A stretch of 64,000 nucleotides of DNA from Thiocapsa roseopersicina (GCF_900106925.1 NZ_FNNZ01000001.1:248001-312000); one strand, 5' to 3'; shown: positions 18,332-28,707, counted from the stretch's first letter. The notes: generated by a model not told the origin, from the sequence alone. A program made the numbers and translations.

Positions 18332-18482
18332 CGCCGCAGCCGTCGTGGTTGATGCTTGGATCGCAAAGGCTGAGCGAGACCTTGCTTCGGCCTCACGACT
18401 GTTGGACGGTACGCCGCCGTATCCCGATACAGGGGTCTATCACTGCCAGCGAGACCACGTCAGAATGGCGCTTAATCCATAG
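18324..18482 (+). pseudogene. Truncated HEPN-domain toxin (HepT-like)
   Basis: A 52-residue remnant beginning MADAAAVVVDAW and containing AKAERDLASASRLLDG and YHCQ, the first helices of a HEPN domain. Intact HEPN partners run to about 130 residues and carry the RX4-6H active site, which is absent. The frame stops just before a block of R1/R2 repeats at 18511 onward, so the 3' part was probably lost by repeat insertion or deletion. Confidence 0.7.
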
Positions 18483-18541
18483 ATCCATCGTTTTGGGCTC
18501 TGCTGGCTCGCTCCCGCGCTCCGCGGCTGACTGCTATCTCG

Positions 18542-18699
18542 CTCGCTCCCACGCTCCGCGTGGGAGTGTGGTGTGGACGCTCCGCGTCCGACGCTTGATG
18601 AATACGTGGGCGTCTCGATCAGAGAACCGGATTCTCTGCCTGAGAGGTCCGACGCGGAGCGTCGGGGCTACACTCCCACGCGGAGCGTGGGAGCGAGTT
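18542..18699. repeat. R1 composite palindromic repeat
   Basis: About 158 bp. Left palindrome CTCGCTCCCACGCTCCGCG, then GGACGCTCCGCGTCCGACGC, a middle with GTGGGCGTCTCGATC, then the inverted GGTCCGACGCGGAGCGTCG and CTCCCACGCGGAGCGTGG. A partial R1 arm also occurs at 18510–18530. No gene lies between 18483 and 18912; the stretch is repeats only. Confidence 0.9.
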
Positions 18700-18740
18700 A
18701 CAGAACGCAAGCGGCAACGACAACGATTAGGCAGGGTGAC

Positions 18741-18839
18741 TGGGCGACTGAAGTCGCCCCTACAGGCCCTTAGCTCGCTTCCACGCTCCGAGACTGTGCA
18801 GGTATTTGCCGTAGTCGGGTTAGCGCAGCGTAGCCCGAC
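18741..18839. repeat. R2 palindrome plus R6 palindrome
   Basis: An R2 copy (TGGGCGACTGAAGTCGCCCC) at 18741–18765 is followed at 18811–18839 by the R6 REP-like palindrome GTCGGGTTAGCGCAGCGTAG with inverted end GCCCGAC. Confidence 0.8.
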
Positions 18840-18912
18840 GCCGGCGCCGCATGTCGGGTTACGGCACGCGGCAGTGCCGTGGGTTGGGGTTCAGCCCGAT
18901 CTCGGCGCGGCT

Positions 18913-19248
18913 CTAATCGTGAGTCGCCGAGCGCAGTTCTTCACGGATGATCTGACGCAGGTCGGCTTCCAGGTGTCCGGTCTCGATCACGCGGCGCAGG
19001 GTGTCGTTGATGAGTGTTCGATAGCCGCGCTCTCCCGCCAGCGATTTGAAGTGCTCGATGATGGGGGTGTCGAGCATGATGTCGATGCGCTGCTTTGTCA
19101 CACGTGCGCGGACCGCAGCCTGCCACTCGGCGCGGCTGACGTCCTTGCCGGCAACGCGCAGCTGTGCTCGATCGAAATCAGCCTGGCTGAGTGCCGGAGC
19201 CTCGTCGTCAGAAGTAGCCTGCGTTTTGGAAGAAGAGGTCTGTTTCAT
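18913..19248 (-). CDS. BrnA-like antitoxin
   Basis: A 111-residue protein resembling BrnA antitoxins: a variable N-terminus, then the ribbon-helix-helix-like C-terminal segment QRIDIMLDTPIIEHFKSL and YRTLINDTLRRVIE. BrnA normally neutralises BrnT and represses the operon. The ATG at 19248 overlaps the stop of a short upstream frame as ATGA, the usual brnT–brnA junction. The toxin gene is reduced to a remnant, so this is probably an orphan antitoxin. Confidence 0.75.
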   Translation of the reverse strand: MKQTSSSKTQATSDDEAPALSQADFDRAQLRVAGKDVSRAEWQAAVRARVTKQRIDIMLDTPIIEHFKSLAGERGYRTLINDTLRRVIETGHLEADLRQIIREELRSATHD

Positions 19249-19301
19249 CGCTGGTTGCCTTGCGCATGGAGCCGTTTGGTCTCGTCCCAAGTGAAGCGCA
19301 T
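19245..19301 (-). pseudogene. BrnT toxin remnant (internal deletion)
   Basis: An 18-codon frame, MRFTWDETKRLHAQGNQR, directly upstream of the BrnA-like gene. Its first residues match the start of BrnT proteins (M-x-F-x-W-D-x-x-K), but the RNase core is missing. The ATGA overlap with the antitoxin start is kept, which suggests an in-frame internal deletion of about 70 codons rather than random sequence. The remaining stretch 19302–19463 has no recognised feature. Confidence 0.45.
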
Positions 19302-19463
19302 CGCGTGATGATACGCATCAATATACAGAGTACAACCGGTTAGATCCGCGAAGCTCGGATTTTGCTGAACCTGAAAGCCGGCAGAACCGAGCCGGCCGAA
19401 ATCTAAGGTGAATCTTTGGCGCATGGAGCCCGTGTCCTGAGAGAGCGAACCAGCGGAAGCTGA

Positions 19464-19583
19464 CGTTCCGCGTCAGACGCCCGATGAATGCGTGGGCGTC
19501 TCGATCGGAACCGGATTCTCTGCCTGAGAGGTCCGACGCGGAGCGTCGGGGCTACACTCCCACGCGGAGCGTGGGAGCGAGAT
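19464..19583. repeat. R1 composite palindromic repeat (left palindrome lost)
   Basis: Begins at GTTCCGCGTCAGACGC and runs through GTGGGCGTCTCGATCGG to CTCCCACGCGGAGCGTGG. It is the right three quarters of the element at 18542–18699. Confidence 0.85.
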
Positions 19584-19682
19584 GGTGGGCGGAGAGTGGG
19601 AGCGAGTTATGAGGCTCGTTCCTAACGGGGGAGGAGCTGACCCATAAAGGCGCTGTTGAGCAACCGGCCGCGGCCGACTGCG

Positions 19683-19997
19683 TCAGCCGCCGGCGTGAGG
19701 GCGTGCGAGTGGTTCGACGGTCAGGCGCAGTCCCAGCGCGGTGACGACCTTGCTGATGGTGGAAAATGCCGGGTTGCCTTCACCGGAGAGCGCTTTGTAG
19801 AGGCCCTCGCGGCTCATGCCGACCTCTTTCGCCAGTTGGCTCATATTGCGCGCCCGGGCGATATCGCCCAACGCGGCGGCCAGTAGCGATGGGTCATTCT
19901 CTTCCATGACGGCCTCCAGGTAAGCGGCAATATCGTCCTCTGTCTGAAGGTAGTCGGCGGTATCGTAGTGGCTAAAAGTCACCTTATGGGCGGTCAT
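19683..19997 (-). CDS. HigA-type antitoxin (HTH, addiction module antidote)
   Basis: A 104-residue HTH antitoxin. After an N-terminal segment (DTADYLQTEDDIAAYLEAVM) comes the helix-turn-helix (MSQLAKEVGMSREGLYKALS) and NPAFSTISKVVTALGLRL, characteristic of the HI1420-like addiction antidote family. It is the downstream gene of a toxin-first operon and overlaps the toxin by 14 bases. It probably binds the paired palindromes at 20301–20341. Confidence 0.9.
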   Translation of the reverse strand: MTAHKVTFSHYDTADYLQTEDDIAAYLEAVMEENDPSLLAAALGDIARARNMSQLAKEVGMSREGLYKALSGEGNPAFSTISKVVTALGLRLTVEPLARPHAGG

Positions 19998-20298
19998 GAG
20001 TTCGCTCCTTCCATTGCGCGGCAATGGCCTTGGCTTGTTCGATGTCGTTTGACTGGGTGCTCTTGTCGCCGCCGCAAAGGAGCACTACGACAATAGGCCC
20101 TCTGGTGATGTAGTAGACGCGATACCCGGGGCCGTATGGAATGCGCATCTCAGATAAGCCTTCGCCTACGGGCTTGACGTCTCCAGGACTACCCAGGCTC
20201 AGGCGCTTGATGCGGGCGGCAACTTTGGCACGAGCCCGTGTGTCACGCAGGTCCCGCAACCATCGATCGAAGACATCCGTTTTGATCAACTCGATCAT
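19984..20298 (-). CDS. HigB/RelE-superfamily toxin
   Basis: A 104-residue RelE-fold toxin of the HI1419/Gp49 branch. Typical segments are DRWLRDLRDTRARAKVAARI, GDVKPVGEGLSEMRIPYGPG and YRVYYITRG, ending LLCGGDKSTQSNDI. Such proteins are ribosome-dependent or free mRNA endonucleases. The basic residues and the core tyrosines are present, so it looks functional. It is the first gene of the operon. Confidence 0.9.
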   Translation of the reverse strand: MIELIKTDVFDRWLRDLRDTRARAKVAARIKRLSLGSPGDVKPVGEGLSEMRIPYGPGYRVYYITRGPIVVVLLCGGDKSTQSNDIEQAKAIAAQWKERTHDRP

Positions 20299-20300
20299 TT

Positions 20301-20341
20301 GTCAACTGTAGTTGGCAACCCTCGGGGTGTCAACTCTAGTT
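20301..20341 (-). promoter_or_regulatory. Probable TA operator: two palindromic sites
   Basis: GTCAACTGTAGTTG at 20301–20314 and GTCAACTCTAGTT at 20329–20341 are two near-identical half-palindromic boxes (CAACT-nn-AGTTG) spaced 28 bp start to start, immediately upstream of the toxin start. Their position and symmetry suit autorepression by the HTH antitoxin. The site is inferred. Confidence 0.6.
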
Positions 20342-20423
20342 ATCAGGTCAACGGATCAGGAGCTCACATCAAGCGCTCTCGGGCAATCTCCGCCAAGTCG
20401 TTCGCGTGCTGCGCGTGACTTTA

Positions 20424-20580
20424 GCTCGCTCCCACGCTCCGCGTGGGAGTGCCGTGTGAACGCTCCGCGTCCGACGCCCGGATGAATGCGTGGGCGTCTC
20501 GACCGGAAACGGATTTCCTGCCTGAGAGGTCCGACGCGGAGCGTCGGGGCTACACTCCCACGCGGAGCGTGGGAGCGAGT
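20424..20580. repeat. R1 composite palindromic repeat
   Basis: A full R1 element: GCTCGCTCCCACGCTCCGCG at the left and CACGCGGAGCGTGGGAGCGA at the right, with the GGGCGTCTCGACCGG middle. It lies upstream of the TA operon. No gene is seen from 20342 to 20990. Confidence 0.9.
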
Positions 20581-20688
20581 CTGCGGAGTCAGTTCCCCTG
20601 CCGGGATGAAGCGACGATCCGAGCTTACATCCGGCACCAAGAGACTGAGGATCAACGCTTGGAGCAGCTGCATCTGTGGCGCTGATCT

Positions 20689-20760
20689 AGCTCGCTCCCA
20701 CGCTCCGCGTGGGAGTGCCGTGTGGACACGCTCCGCGTCCGGCGCCCGATGAATGCGTGG
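20689..20760. repeat. R1 half element
   Basis: Left half only: CTCGCTCCCACGCTCCGCG followed by ACGCTCCGCGTCCGGCGC and GATGAATGCGTGG; the right palindrome is missing. Confidence 0.85.
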
Positions 20761-20935
20761 GGGGTACCTTGTCCTGGCGTGGCGGTAAGCCGCAGCTCGC
20801 GCCTCCGGTCGAGTTGTCTGCTGAAGGGACGCCGGTCAGCCGGATGGTGCTGGAGGACCGCGGTTGATCCTGTTTTGCGATACGCCCGCCTTGATCAAAC
20901 CGGTATGATTGCCGGCGCGGGGTGTGAGGTGACTG

Positions 20936-20962
20936 AACCGGGCTTAGGCTCGGTTTTTTTGT
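20936..20962 (+). terminator. Possible intrinsic terminator
   Basis: AACCGGGCTTAGGCTCGGTT can fold into a short stem and is followed by seven T residues. No gene is recognised in the 175 bases upstream apart from a possible -10 (TATGAT near 20904), so it may end a short untranslated transcript. Confidence 0.45.
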
Positions 20963-20990
20963 TTTGGGCTTCGGAGTTTGGTCTGCGCTT

Positions 20991-21740
20991 ATGAGGATTT
21001 CGGTCATTACGGCAACCTGGAACTGTGCCGGGACGGTGGGTGATTGTCTGGCCTCGGTGTCCGGGCAGTCTTATGCCGCGCGTGAGCATCTCCTGATCGA
21101 CGGCGGTAGCCGGGACGGGACGCTGGATGTGCTGCACGCGCATCGCGCCGGGCTGGCGGTGCTGGTGAGCGAGCCGGACGAGGGGATCTACGATGCGTTG
21201 AACAAGGGCATTGCGCGGGCGACCGGCGAGGTGGTGGGCTTTCTGCACGCCGACGATGTCTATGCCGACGCGCAGGTGCTGGAGCGGGTGGCGGCGGCCT
21301 TTGCGGATCCGGCGGTGGATGCGGTGTACGGGGATCTGGTGTATGTGCGCAAGGCCGATACCGGGCGGGTGGTGCGTCATTGGCGCTCGGGGGCCTATGA
21401 CCCGGCGCGTCTGCGGCGGGGTTGGATGCCGCCGCACCCGACGCTGTATCTGCGGCGTGCGCTCTACGAGCGGCACGGGGTGTTCGACCGGCGGTATCGC
21501 ATCGCGGGGGACTACGACCTGATGCTGCGGATGCTGAGCCGGCTGACGGGGCAGGTGGTGTATCTGCCTCAGGTGCTGGTGCGGATGCGGGTGGGGGGCG
21601 AGAGCAACCGGTCGCTGTCGCGGATCCTGCGTAAGTCTCGGGAGGATTATCGGGCCTTGCGGGAGAACGGGATCGGCGGGGCGGGGGCGTTGGCGTGGAA
21701 AAACCTGTCCAAGGTGCCGCAGTTTTTTCGACGGGGGTGA
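20991..21740 (+). CDS. Glycosyltransferase family 2 (paralogue)
   Basis: A 249-residue GT2 enzyme closely matching the gene at 855–1616 along its whole length: RISVITATWNC, DGGSRDGT, GFLHADDVYAD (DXD type) and AGDYDLMLRML are all conserved. It lies alone, far from the main EPS genes, between repeat clusters and TA genes, so it is probably a duplicated or displaced copy. The ATG at 20991 matches the start of the paralogue; an in-frame upstream start at 20964 would cover part of the terminator-like T-run region and is rejected. Confidence 0.9.
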   Translation: MRISVITATWNCAGTVGDCLASVSGQSYAAREHLLIDGGSRDGTLDVLHAHRAGLAVLVSEPDEGIYDALNKGIARATGEVVGFLHADDVYADAQVLERVAAAFADPAVDAVYGDLVYVRKADTGRVVRHWRSGAYDPARLRRGWMPPHPTLYLRRALYERHGVFDRRYRIAGDYDLMLRMLSRLTGQVVYLPQVLVRMRVGGESNRSLSRILRKSREDYRALRENGIGGAGALAWKNLSKVPQFFRRG

Positions 21741-21765
21741 TGGGGGTGGGTCGGGCGGCGGCCAA

Positions 21766-21977
21766 CTCGCTCCCGCGCTCCATCCCCCAACTCGCTCCCA
21801 CGCTCCATCCCCCAACTCGCTCCCACGCTCCGCGTGGGAGCGTAGAGCCGACGCTCTGCGTCGAGGGGCGGTGCGGTCATACGCCGGCGCCTGGCGCATC
21901 GCGGCCCGGCGCGCCGACCTGGCGGCAGGGACGCGGAGCGTCCCGGCGACACTCCCACGCGGAGCGTGGGAGCGAGT
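21766..21977. repeat. R1 composite repeat with triplicated left arm
   Basis: The arm CTCGCTCCC(A/G)CGCTCC occurs three times in tandem, twice followed by ATCCCCCAA, before the usual palindrome. The middle (GGCGCCTGGCGCATCGCGG) differs from the other R1 copies. The right end is CTCCCACGCGGAGCGTGGG. Confidence 0.85.
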
Positions 21978-21999
21978 ACGCGGGGGTTGTGTCGGTTTC

Positions 22000-22025
22000 G
22001 GGGCGACTGAAGTCGCCCCCTACAG
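22000..22025. repeat. R2 palindrome
   Basis: GGGGCGACTGAAGTCGCCCC followed by CTAC, located between the convergent GT2 and PIN-toxin genes. Confidence 0.85.
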
Positions 22026-22051
22026 GCATTCGCTAGCGCTCAGCGCCGTCC

Positions 22052-22480
22052 TCAGGTGGGCGAGGATGTCGCTAACTGATTGTCGAACGGTTCGTGACGC
22101 TTCCAACGATAGGTGTGAAAGTCACGTTCGTCGGTGGACAGGATGCGGCCGTGCCCGAGTGCTTCGGCCAGCACGATAAGCGATGCATCGGCCAGATCCA
22201 TCGGCAGATCGGAATACTGCTGCATGAGCTCCGCGAGGCGTGGCAGGTGGCTGCAGTCGATTGCGAACAGGTCCGCGGCACCGTCGCGCAGGCTATGGAT
22301 AAATGCCTGTTGGGCTTGCTCGCCAACGCGGTTCAGCAAGAGATGGCAGGTTTCGGTGGCCACCGGCCAGGTGGTAATCAGTCCTTCGGGTGACTGGGTC
22401 AGCCACGCGGTTGCCGCTTGGTGCCAGCGGTCGCGACGGTTTGCCAGAGCGAGCCAGAAACCGGTGTCAGCGATGATCAT
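22052..22480 (-). CDS. VapC-like PIN-domain toxin
   Basis: A 142-residue PIN-domain protein. Metal-binding acidic residues are visible: Asp in MIIADTGFWLAL, Glu in VATETCHLLL, Asp in PMDLADASLIVLAE and Asp in ILSTDERDFHTYRW. This is the classic VapC-like pattern of an Mg-dependent tRNA or rRNA endonuclease. The gene overlaps the upstream antitoxin by 14 bases. It seems intact. Confidence 0.92.
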   Translation of the reverse strand: MIIADTGFWLALANRRDRWHQAATAWLTQSPEGLITTWPVATETCHLLLNRVGEQAQQAFIHSLRDGAADLFAIDCSHLPRLAELMQQYSDLPMDLADASLIVLAEALGHGRILSTDERDFHTYRWKRHEPFDNQLATSSPT

Positions 22481-22730
22481 CCGTCTTCTTGGCCAAGGAC
22501 TCGGTCAGATGTTTTTTGTAGTCTCGAGAGAGCTCGGGGTCGGCCTCGCCGCAGCCAATGAAGGCGTTTCGGCGCAGGATGTCGGCTGCACGTCGGGGCT
22601 CGACGGCCTCTTGTGCGTAGTAACGATCAATGGCGGCTCGTAGCACATCGGTGCGACTGCGGCCGGTGCGCCGACAGAGCTCATCGAGTTTTCTGGCGTG
22701 TGCATCGTCGAGCCTGGCGTTGACTCGCAT
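22467..22730 (-). CDS. CopG/RHH-type antitoxin (VapB-like)
   Basis: An 87-residue protein with an N-terminal ribbon-helix-helix (MRVNARLDDAHARKLDELCR and GRSRTDVLRAAIDRYY). The C-terminal part is charged and would wrap the PIN toxin. First gene of the operon; it should autoregulate. Confidence 0.9.
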   Translation of the reverse strand: MRVNARLDDAHARKLDELCRRTGRSRTDVLRAAIDRYYAQEAVEPRRAADILRRNAFIGCGEADPELSRDYKKHLTESLAKKTDDHR

Positions 22731-22896
22731 CTCGCCCCTCCATCGGGATTGTATGACGCAAGGTATGACGCGTTTGGTGGGATGTCAATCCGAGGTGCAG
22801 GAGCGACTCAAGATGCCCCGGCATGCCTTGCCCGGGTGCGGTCGGGGTCTTGATGTGCGGGTTGTGAGGGGGCGTGCAGGGGCGTTTAGGGACGTG

Positions 22897-23013
22897 TATG
22901 GGCGACTTTAGTCGCCCATACATACCTGCGGCATGCGTCGGAATCCGGATTCGCGGGTTGTGTCGGTCTCGGGGCGACTGAAGTCGCCCCTACACGCCCC
23001 TACAGTCGCCCCT
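22897..23013. repeat. R2 palindrome cluster
   Basis: Two R2 copies: TATGGGCGACTTTAGTCGCC at 22897–22924 and GGGGCGACTGAAGTCGCCCC at 22971–22993, the second followed by two partial CGCCCCTACA units. It fills the gap between the antitoxin start and the end of the metallo-beta-lactamase gene, with no gene in between. Confidence 0.85.
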
Positions 23014-23028
23014 CCTGGCGGTTTGGGC

Positions 23029-24438
23029 TCAGGGAATGCGGACGTTGATCCCGGGGAAGCGCTGCAGCAGGGCCTCGCGGAGGGCGGTCTTGGCGCCGTG
23101 CTCGCCGTGGACGAGGATCACCTCGCGGGGCGGAGGTGACATGGCGCCGATGAAGTCGAGCAGATCGTGTTGGTCGGCGTGGGCGGAGTAGCCGCCGATG
23201 GTGTGGATGCGGGCGCGGATGTCGTAGCGGCGGCCGTCGAGCTCGACATAGCCGCCGCGGGGTCCGTAGCGTTGGATGTCGCGGCCCGGTGTGCCGGCGG
23301 CTTGATAGCCGACGAAGAGCACATCGTGGCGCGGATCGCCGAGCATGGCCTTGAGGTAATTGACGATCCGTCCTCCGGCGCACATACCGCTCGCGGCGAT
23401 CACGATGGCGGGACGATGCTCGCGCGCGAGGTACTCGACCATGCGCAGATGGGCGGCATGATCGTCCACCGTGAGCATCCGATCGAACGCGAGCGGGTGG
23501 CGTCCGGCCGCGACCCGGGCCTTGGCCTCGCGGTCCCAGTGTGCGCGCAGTCGACGGTAGCCGGCGGTCAGGTCCGCCGCCAGCGGTGAATCCAGCACCA
23601 CCGCGAGATCCTCCCAACGCCACTTGCTGCCGGCGCCTTCGGTGCCGCGGTTCTCGTGCACCAAGGTTTCCAGCTCGTAGAGCAGCTCCTGCGTCCGCCC
23701 GATGCTGAAGGCCGGGATCAAGAGGGTGCCGCCGTCTTCGAAGGCGTGCTCGACCATGGCCCGCAGGCGCTGATGCCTTGTGCTGCGGTCTTCGTGGGTG
23801 CGGTCGCCGTAGGTGCTTTCGAGCACGACGATGTCGGCGGATTCCGGCGGGGTCGGATCCGGCAGCAGCGGGGTGTGCGGTGCCCCGAGGTCTCCCGAGA
23901 AGAGCACGCGCGTGGTGGTTCCGGCGCGGGTCAGGTCGCATTCGACATAGGCGGAGCCGAGGATGTGACCGGCTTGCTGCAGACGGATGCGCAGTGCGGG
24001 ATCGCCCGTGATCAAGGGGTACCACTCCCCGTACGGCAGCGGGACCAGGCGTGCCTGCAGCCCGCGCAGGACGGCCTGGATGAGGGCGGCATCGCGGGTG
24101 ACGCCGACCTTCAGGGCGTCCTCCAAGACCAGAGGGAGAAGCTCCGCCGATGCCTGGCTGCAGAGGATAGGTCCACGAAAGCCGGCGGCCAGGAGATGTG
24201 GCAGGCGCCCGACGTGGTCGATGTGCACATGCGTCAGGATCAGCGCCTGGATCCGATCGACCGCGAAGCCGATGCCCGGGCGGTCGGCATGGGAGCCGTC
24301 CGAGGCGGTCTCCGCACCCTGGAAGAGCCCGCAGTCGATCAGGACCGAGCGGCCGTCGCCGAGCATCAGCTCATGGCAGGAGCCGGTGACGCCGTCGACG
24401 GCGCCGTGGTGTGCGATCAGTGTCGTTGAGCTGGTCAT
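23029..24438 (-). CDS. MBL-fold beta-CASP RNA-processing exonuclease-like protein
   Basis: A 469-residue metallo-beta-lactamase with beta-CASP insertion and RNA-specificity (RMMBL) domain. The zinc motif is LTHVHIDHVGRLP; further ligands are in SAYVECDL, LFSGDLGAP and VHGEHGAK. The beta-CASP section contains IPAFSIGRTQELLYEL and ASGMCAGGRIVNYL. The closest known group is the bacterial Ysh1/CPSF-like hydrolases with RNA endo/exonuclease activity. The ATG is preceded by GGAGAAGG, which favours it over the ATG six codons upstream. Physiological RNA targets are unknown. Confidence 0.9.
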   Translation of the reverse strand: MTSSTTLIAHHGAVDGVTGSCHELMLGDGRSVLIDCGLFQGAETASDGSHADRPGIGFAVDRIQALILTHVHIDHVGRLPHLLAAGFRGPILCSQASAELLPLVLEDALKVGVTRDAALIQAVLRGLQARLVPLPYGEWYPLITGDPALRIRLQQAGHILGSAYVECDLTRAGTTTRVLFSGDLGAPHTPLLPDPTPPESADIVVLESTYGDRTHEDRSTRHQRLRAMVEHAFEDGGTLLIPAFSIGRTQELLYELETLVHENRGTEGAGSKWRWEDLAVVLDSPLAADLTAGYRRLRAHWDREAKARVAAGRHPLAFDRMLTVDDHAAHLRMVEYLAREHRPAIVIAASGMCAGGRIVNYLKAMLGDPRHDVLFVGYQAAGTPGRDIQRYGPRGGYVELDGRRYDIRARIHTIGGYSAHADQHDLLDFIGAMSPPPREVILVHGEHGAKTALREALLQRFPGINVRIP

Positions 24439-24455
24439 ACCTTCTCCATCATCCA

Positions 24456-24637
24456 TGTAGGGGCGAATTCATTCGCCTGTAGCTCGCTCCCACGCTCCGC
24501 GTGGGAGTGTGGTGTGGACGCTCCGCGTCCGACGCTTCTTGAATGCGCGGGCGTCTCGATCGGATCCGGTTTCCCCGCCTGCGGGGTCGCGACGCGGAGC
24601 GTCGGGGCTACACTCCCACGCGGAGCGTGGGAGCGAG
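24456..24637. repeat. Degenerate R2 followed by full R1 element
   Basis: GTAGGGGCGAATTCATTCGC, a diverged R2, is followed at 24482–24637 by a full R1 element (left GCTCGCTCCCACGCTCCGCG, right CTCCCACGCGGAGCGTGGG). A short tandem of GCGAGTA units follows at about 24638–24660. Confidence 0.85.
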
Positions 24638-24685
24638 CAGCGAGTAGCGAGTAGCGAGTACCAACAAGCGTCGGTCCGGGACCAC

Positions 24686-24704
24686 GGGGCGACTGAAGTC
24701 GCCC

Positions 24705-24709
<5 letters not shown>
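24686..24709. repeat. R2 palindrome providing the nrdA stop codon
   Basis: GGGGCGACTGAAGTCGCCCC followed by CTAC. On the minus strand the TAG at the edge of the repeat is the stop codon of the ribonucleotide reductase gene. Confidence 0.85.
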
Positions 24710-27653
<2,944 letters not shown>

Positions 27654-27739
27654 GGCTCCTCCTGGGGTGCGGTGTGACGGCGGGGTAGGTCTAGTAGAAG
27701 GTCCGTGGCCTGGGCGGCCGAGCGGGCGCTGCGCGATCG

Positions 27740-27787
27740 ACACAATATATGTTGTTTAGGAAATCCGTCAACCACAAGATCTTGTGT
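27740..27787 (-). promoter_or_regulatory. Tandem NrdR boxes upstream of nrdA
   Basis: ACACAATATATGTTGT (27740–27755) and the perfect palindrome CACAAGATCTTGTG (27773–27786) resemble the NrdR-box consensus ACAC-(A/T)-ATAT-(A/T)-GTGT. Their centres are 32 bp apart, about three helical turns, which is the usual spacing of NrdR box pairs. They lie about 90–135 bases upstream of the reductase start. NrdR would repress nrdA when dATP is high. Confidence 0.75.
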
Positions 27788-27906
27788 ATAAGCGGTGGAT
27801 CAGGCTGTGAGTGGCCTGTGGATAAAAGCGGTCGCGCCAAGCCCGGCGGGGGTTCGGAGGCGGGCTGACGCGTGTCGGCAGGGGCTCGCCGGGTCGCGAC
27901 GAGCGG

Positions 27907-27976
27907 CGGATTGGTAGGCCACGCGACGCAGAGCGTCGGGGCTACACTCCCACGCGGAGCGTGGGAGCGAGTTGGG
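27907..27976. repeat. R1 copy, identical to the one after the RAYT gene
   Basis: 70 bp (CGGATTGGTAGGCCACGCGA to GGAGCGTGGGAGCGAGTTGGG) identical to 28697–28766. It lies upstream of the intact transposase and contains a copy of that gene's last codons and stop (ACGGATTGGTAG region). Confidence 0.92.
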
Positions 27977-28015
27977 CGATGGGTCGCGGGCGCGACCGCT
28001 CGGGCCCCAGCGAAC

Positions 28016-28066
28016 TGGCTCCCACGCTCCGCGTGGGAGCCTCCTCGGGACGCTCCGCGTCCCTGC
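28016..28066. repeat. R1 half element
   Basis: GGCTCCCACGCTCCGCGTGG followed by GGACGCTCCGCGTCC, between the left R1 copy and the RAYT start. No gene is seen in 27977–28176. Confidence 0.85.
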
Positions 28067-28176
28067 CGCCAAGTCGACGCGACCGGCCGGCGGTGCGCCC
28101 GCCCACACGCCGCGACGCAGAGCGTGAACTCCAAACCACGGATGTCGAAGCGCACCATATCGTGTACATTCCGGCT

Positions 28177-28707
28177 ATGGGCCGCGACCGCTACCGTTTC
28201 CTCGAACCAGACGCTCCGCACTTTCTCACGTGCACGGCGGTCAAGTGGCTGCCGCTCTTCGCTCAACCCGCCAACGCACTGATCTTGCTTAACTCCCTGC
28301 AGTTCCTGCAACGCGAGCGCGGTCTCTTGATCCATGGTTACGTCATCATGGAGAACCACTGTCACCTGATTGCCGGTGGACCCGGGCTCGCGCGTTCGAT
28401 CAGCAGCTTCAAATCATTCACCGCTCGGCAGATGGTCGATCGGATGCGCGAGCGGAACTCTCCGGCGCTGTCTCTCTTAGTCTGGTGCCGGGACCGGCAC
28501 AAGAGCGATCGGGAGCACCAAGTGTGGCAGGAGGGATCGCACCCGGAGCAGATCGAGGGCGCAACCATGATGCGGCAGAAGCTCGAGTACATTCACAATA
28601 ACCCGGTGAAACGGGGTTATGTCGACGATCCCTTGTGTTGGCGCTACTCGAGCGCGCGGAATTACGAAGGGTTGGATGGATTACTTGACGTGGTGACGGA
28701 TTGGTAG
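28177..28707 (+). CDS. REP-associated tyrosine transposase (RAYT), intact
   Basis: A 176-residue Y1/HUH single-strand transposase-like protein. The HUH motif is MENHCHLIAGG near residue 60, and the likely catalytic tyrosine is in QKLEYIHNNPVKRGYV, with WRYSSARNYEG after it. RAYTs bind and mobilise REP/BIME palindromes and are usually flanked by them; here identical 70-bp R1 copies lie on both sides, the right one beginning inside the last codons of the gene. The start was set at MGRDRYRF, matching the pseudogene at 15011–15541; upstream in-frame sequence is repeat DNA. It should recognise R1-type hairpins. Confidence 0.92.
   Translation: MGRDRYRFLEPDAPHFLTCTAVKWLPLFAQPANALILLNSLQFLQRERGLLIHGYVIMENHCHLIAGGPGLARSISSFKSFTARQMVDRMRERNSPALSLLVWCRDRHKSDREHQVWQEGSHPEQIEGATMMRQKLEYIHNNPVKRGYVDDPLCWRYSSARNYEGLDGLLDVVTDW

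Noticed and set aside
18542-20760. Regularly repeated palindromes considered as a CRISPR array
   Set aside because: Spacing is irregular, units are palindromic BIME-like elements with shared middles, there are no unique spacers and no cas genes.
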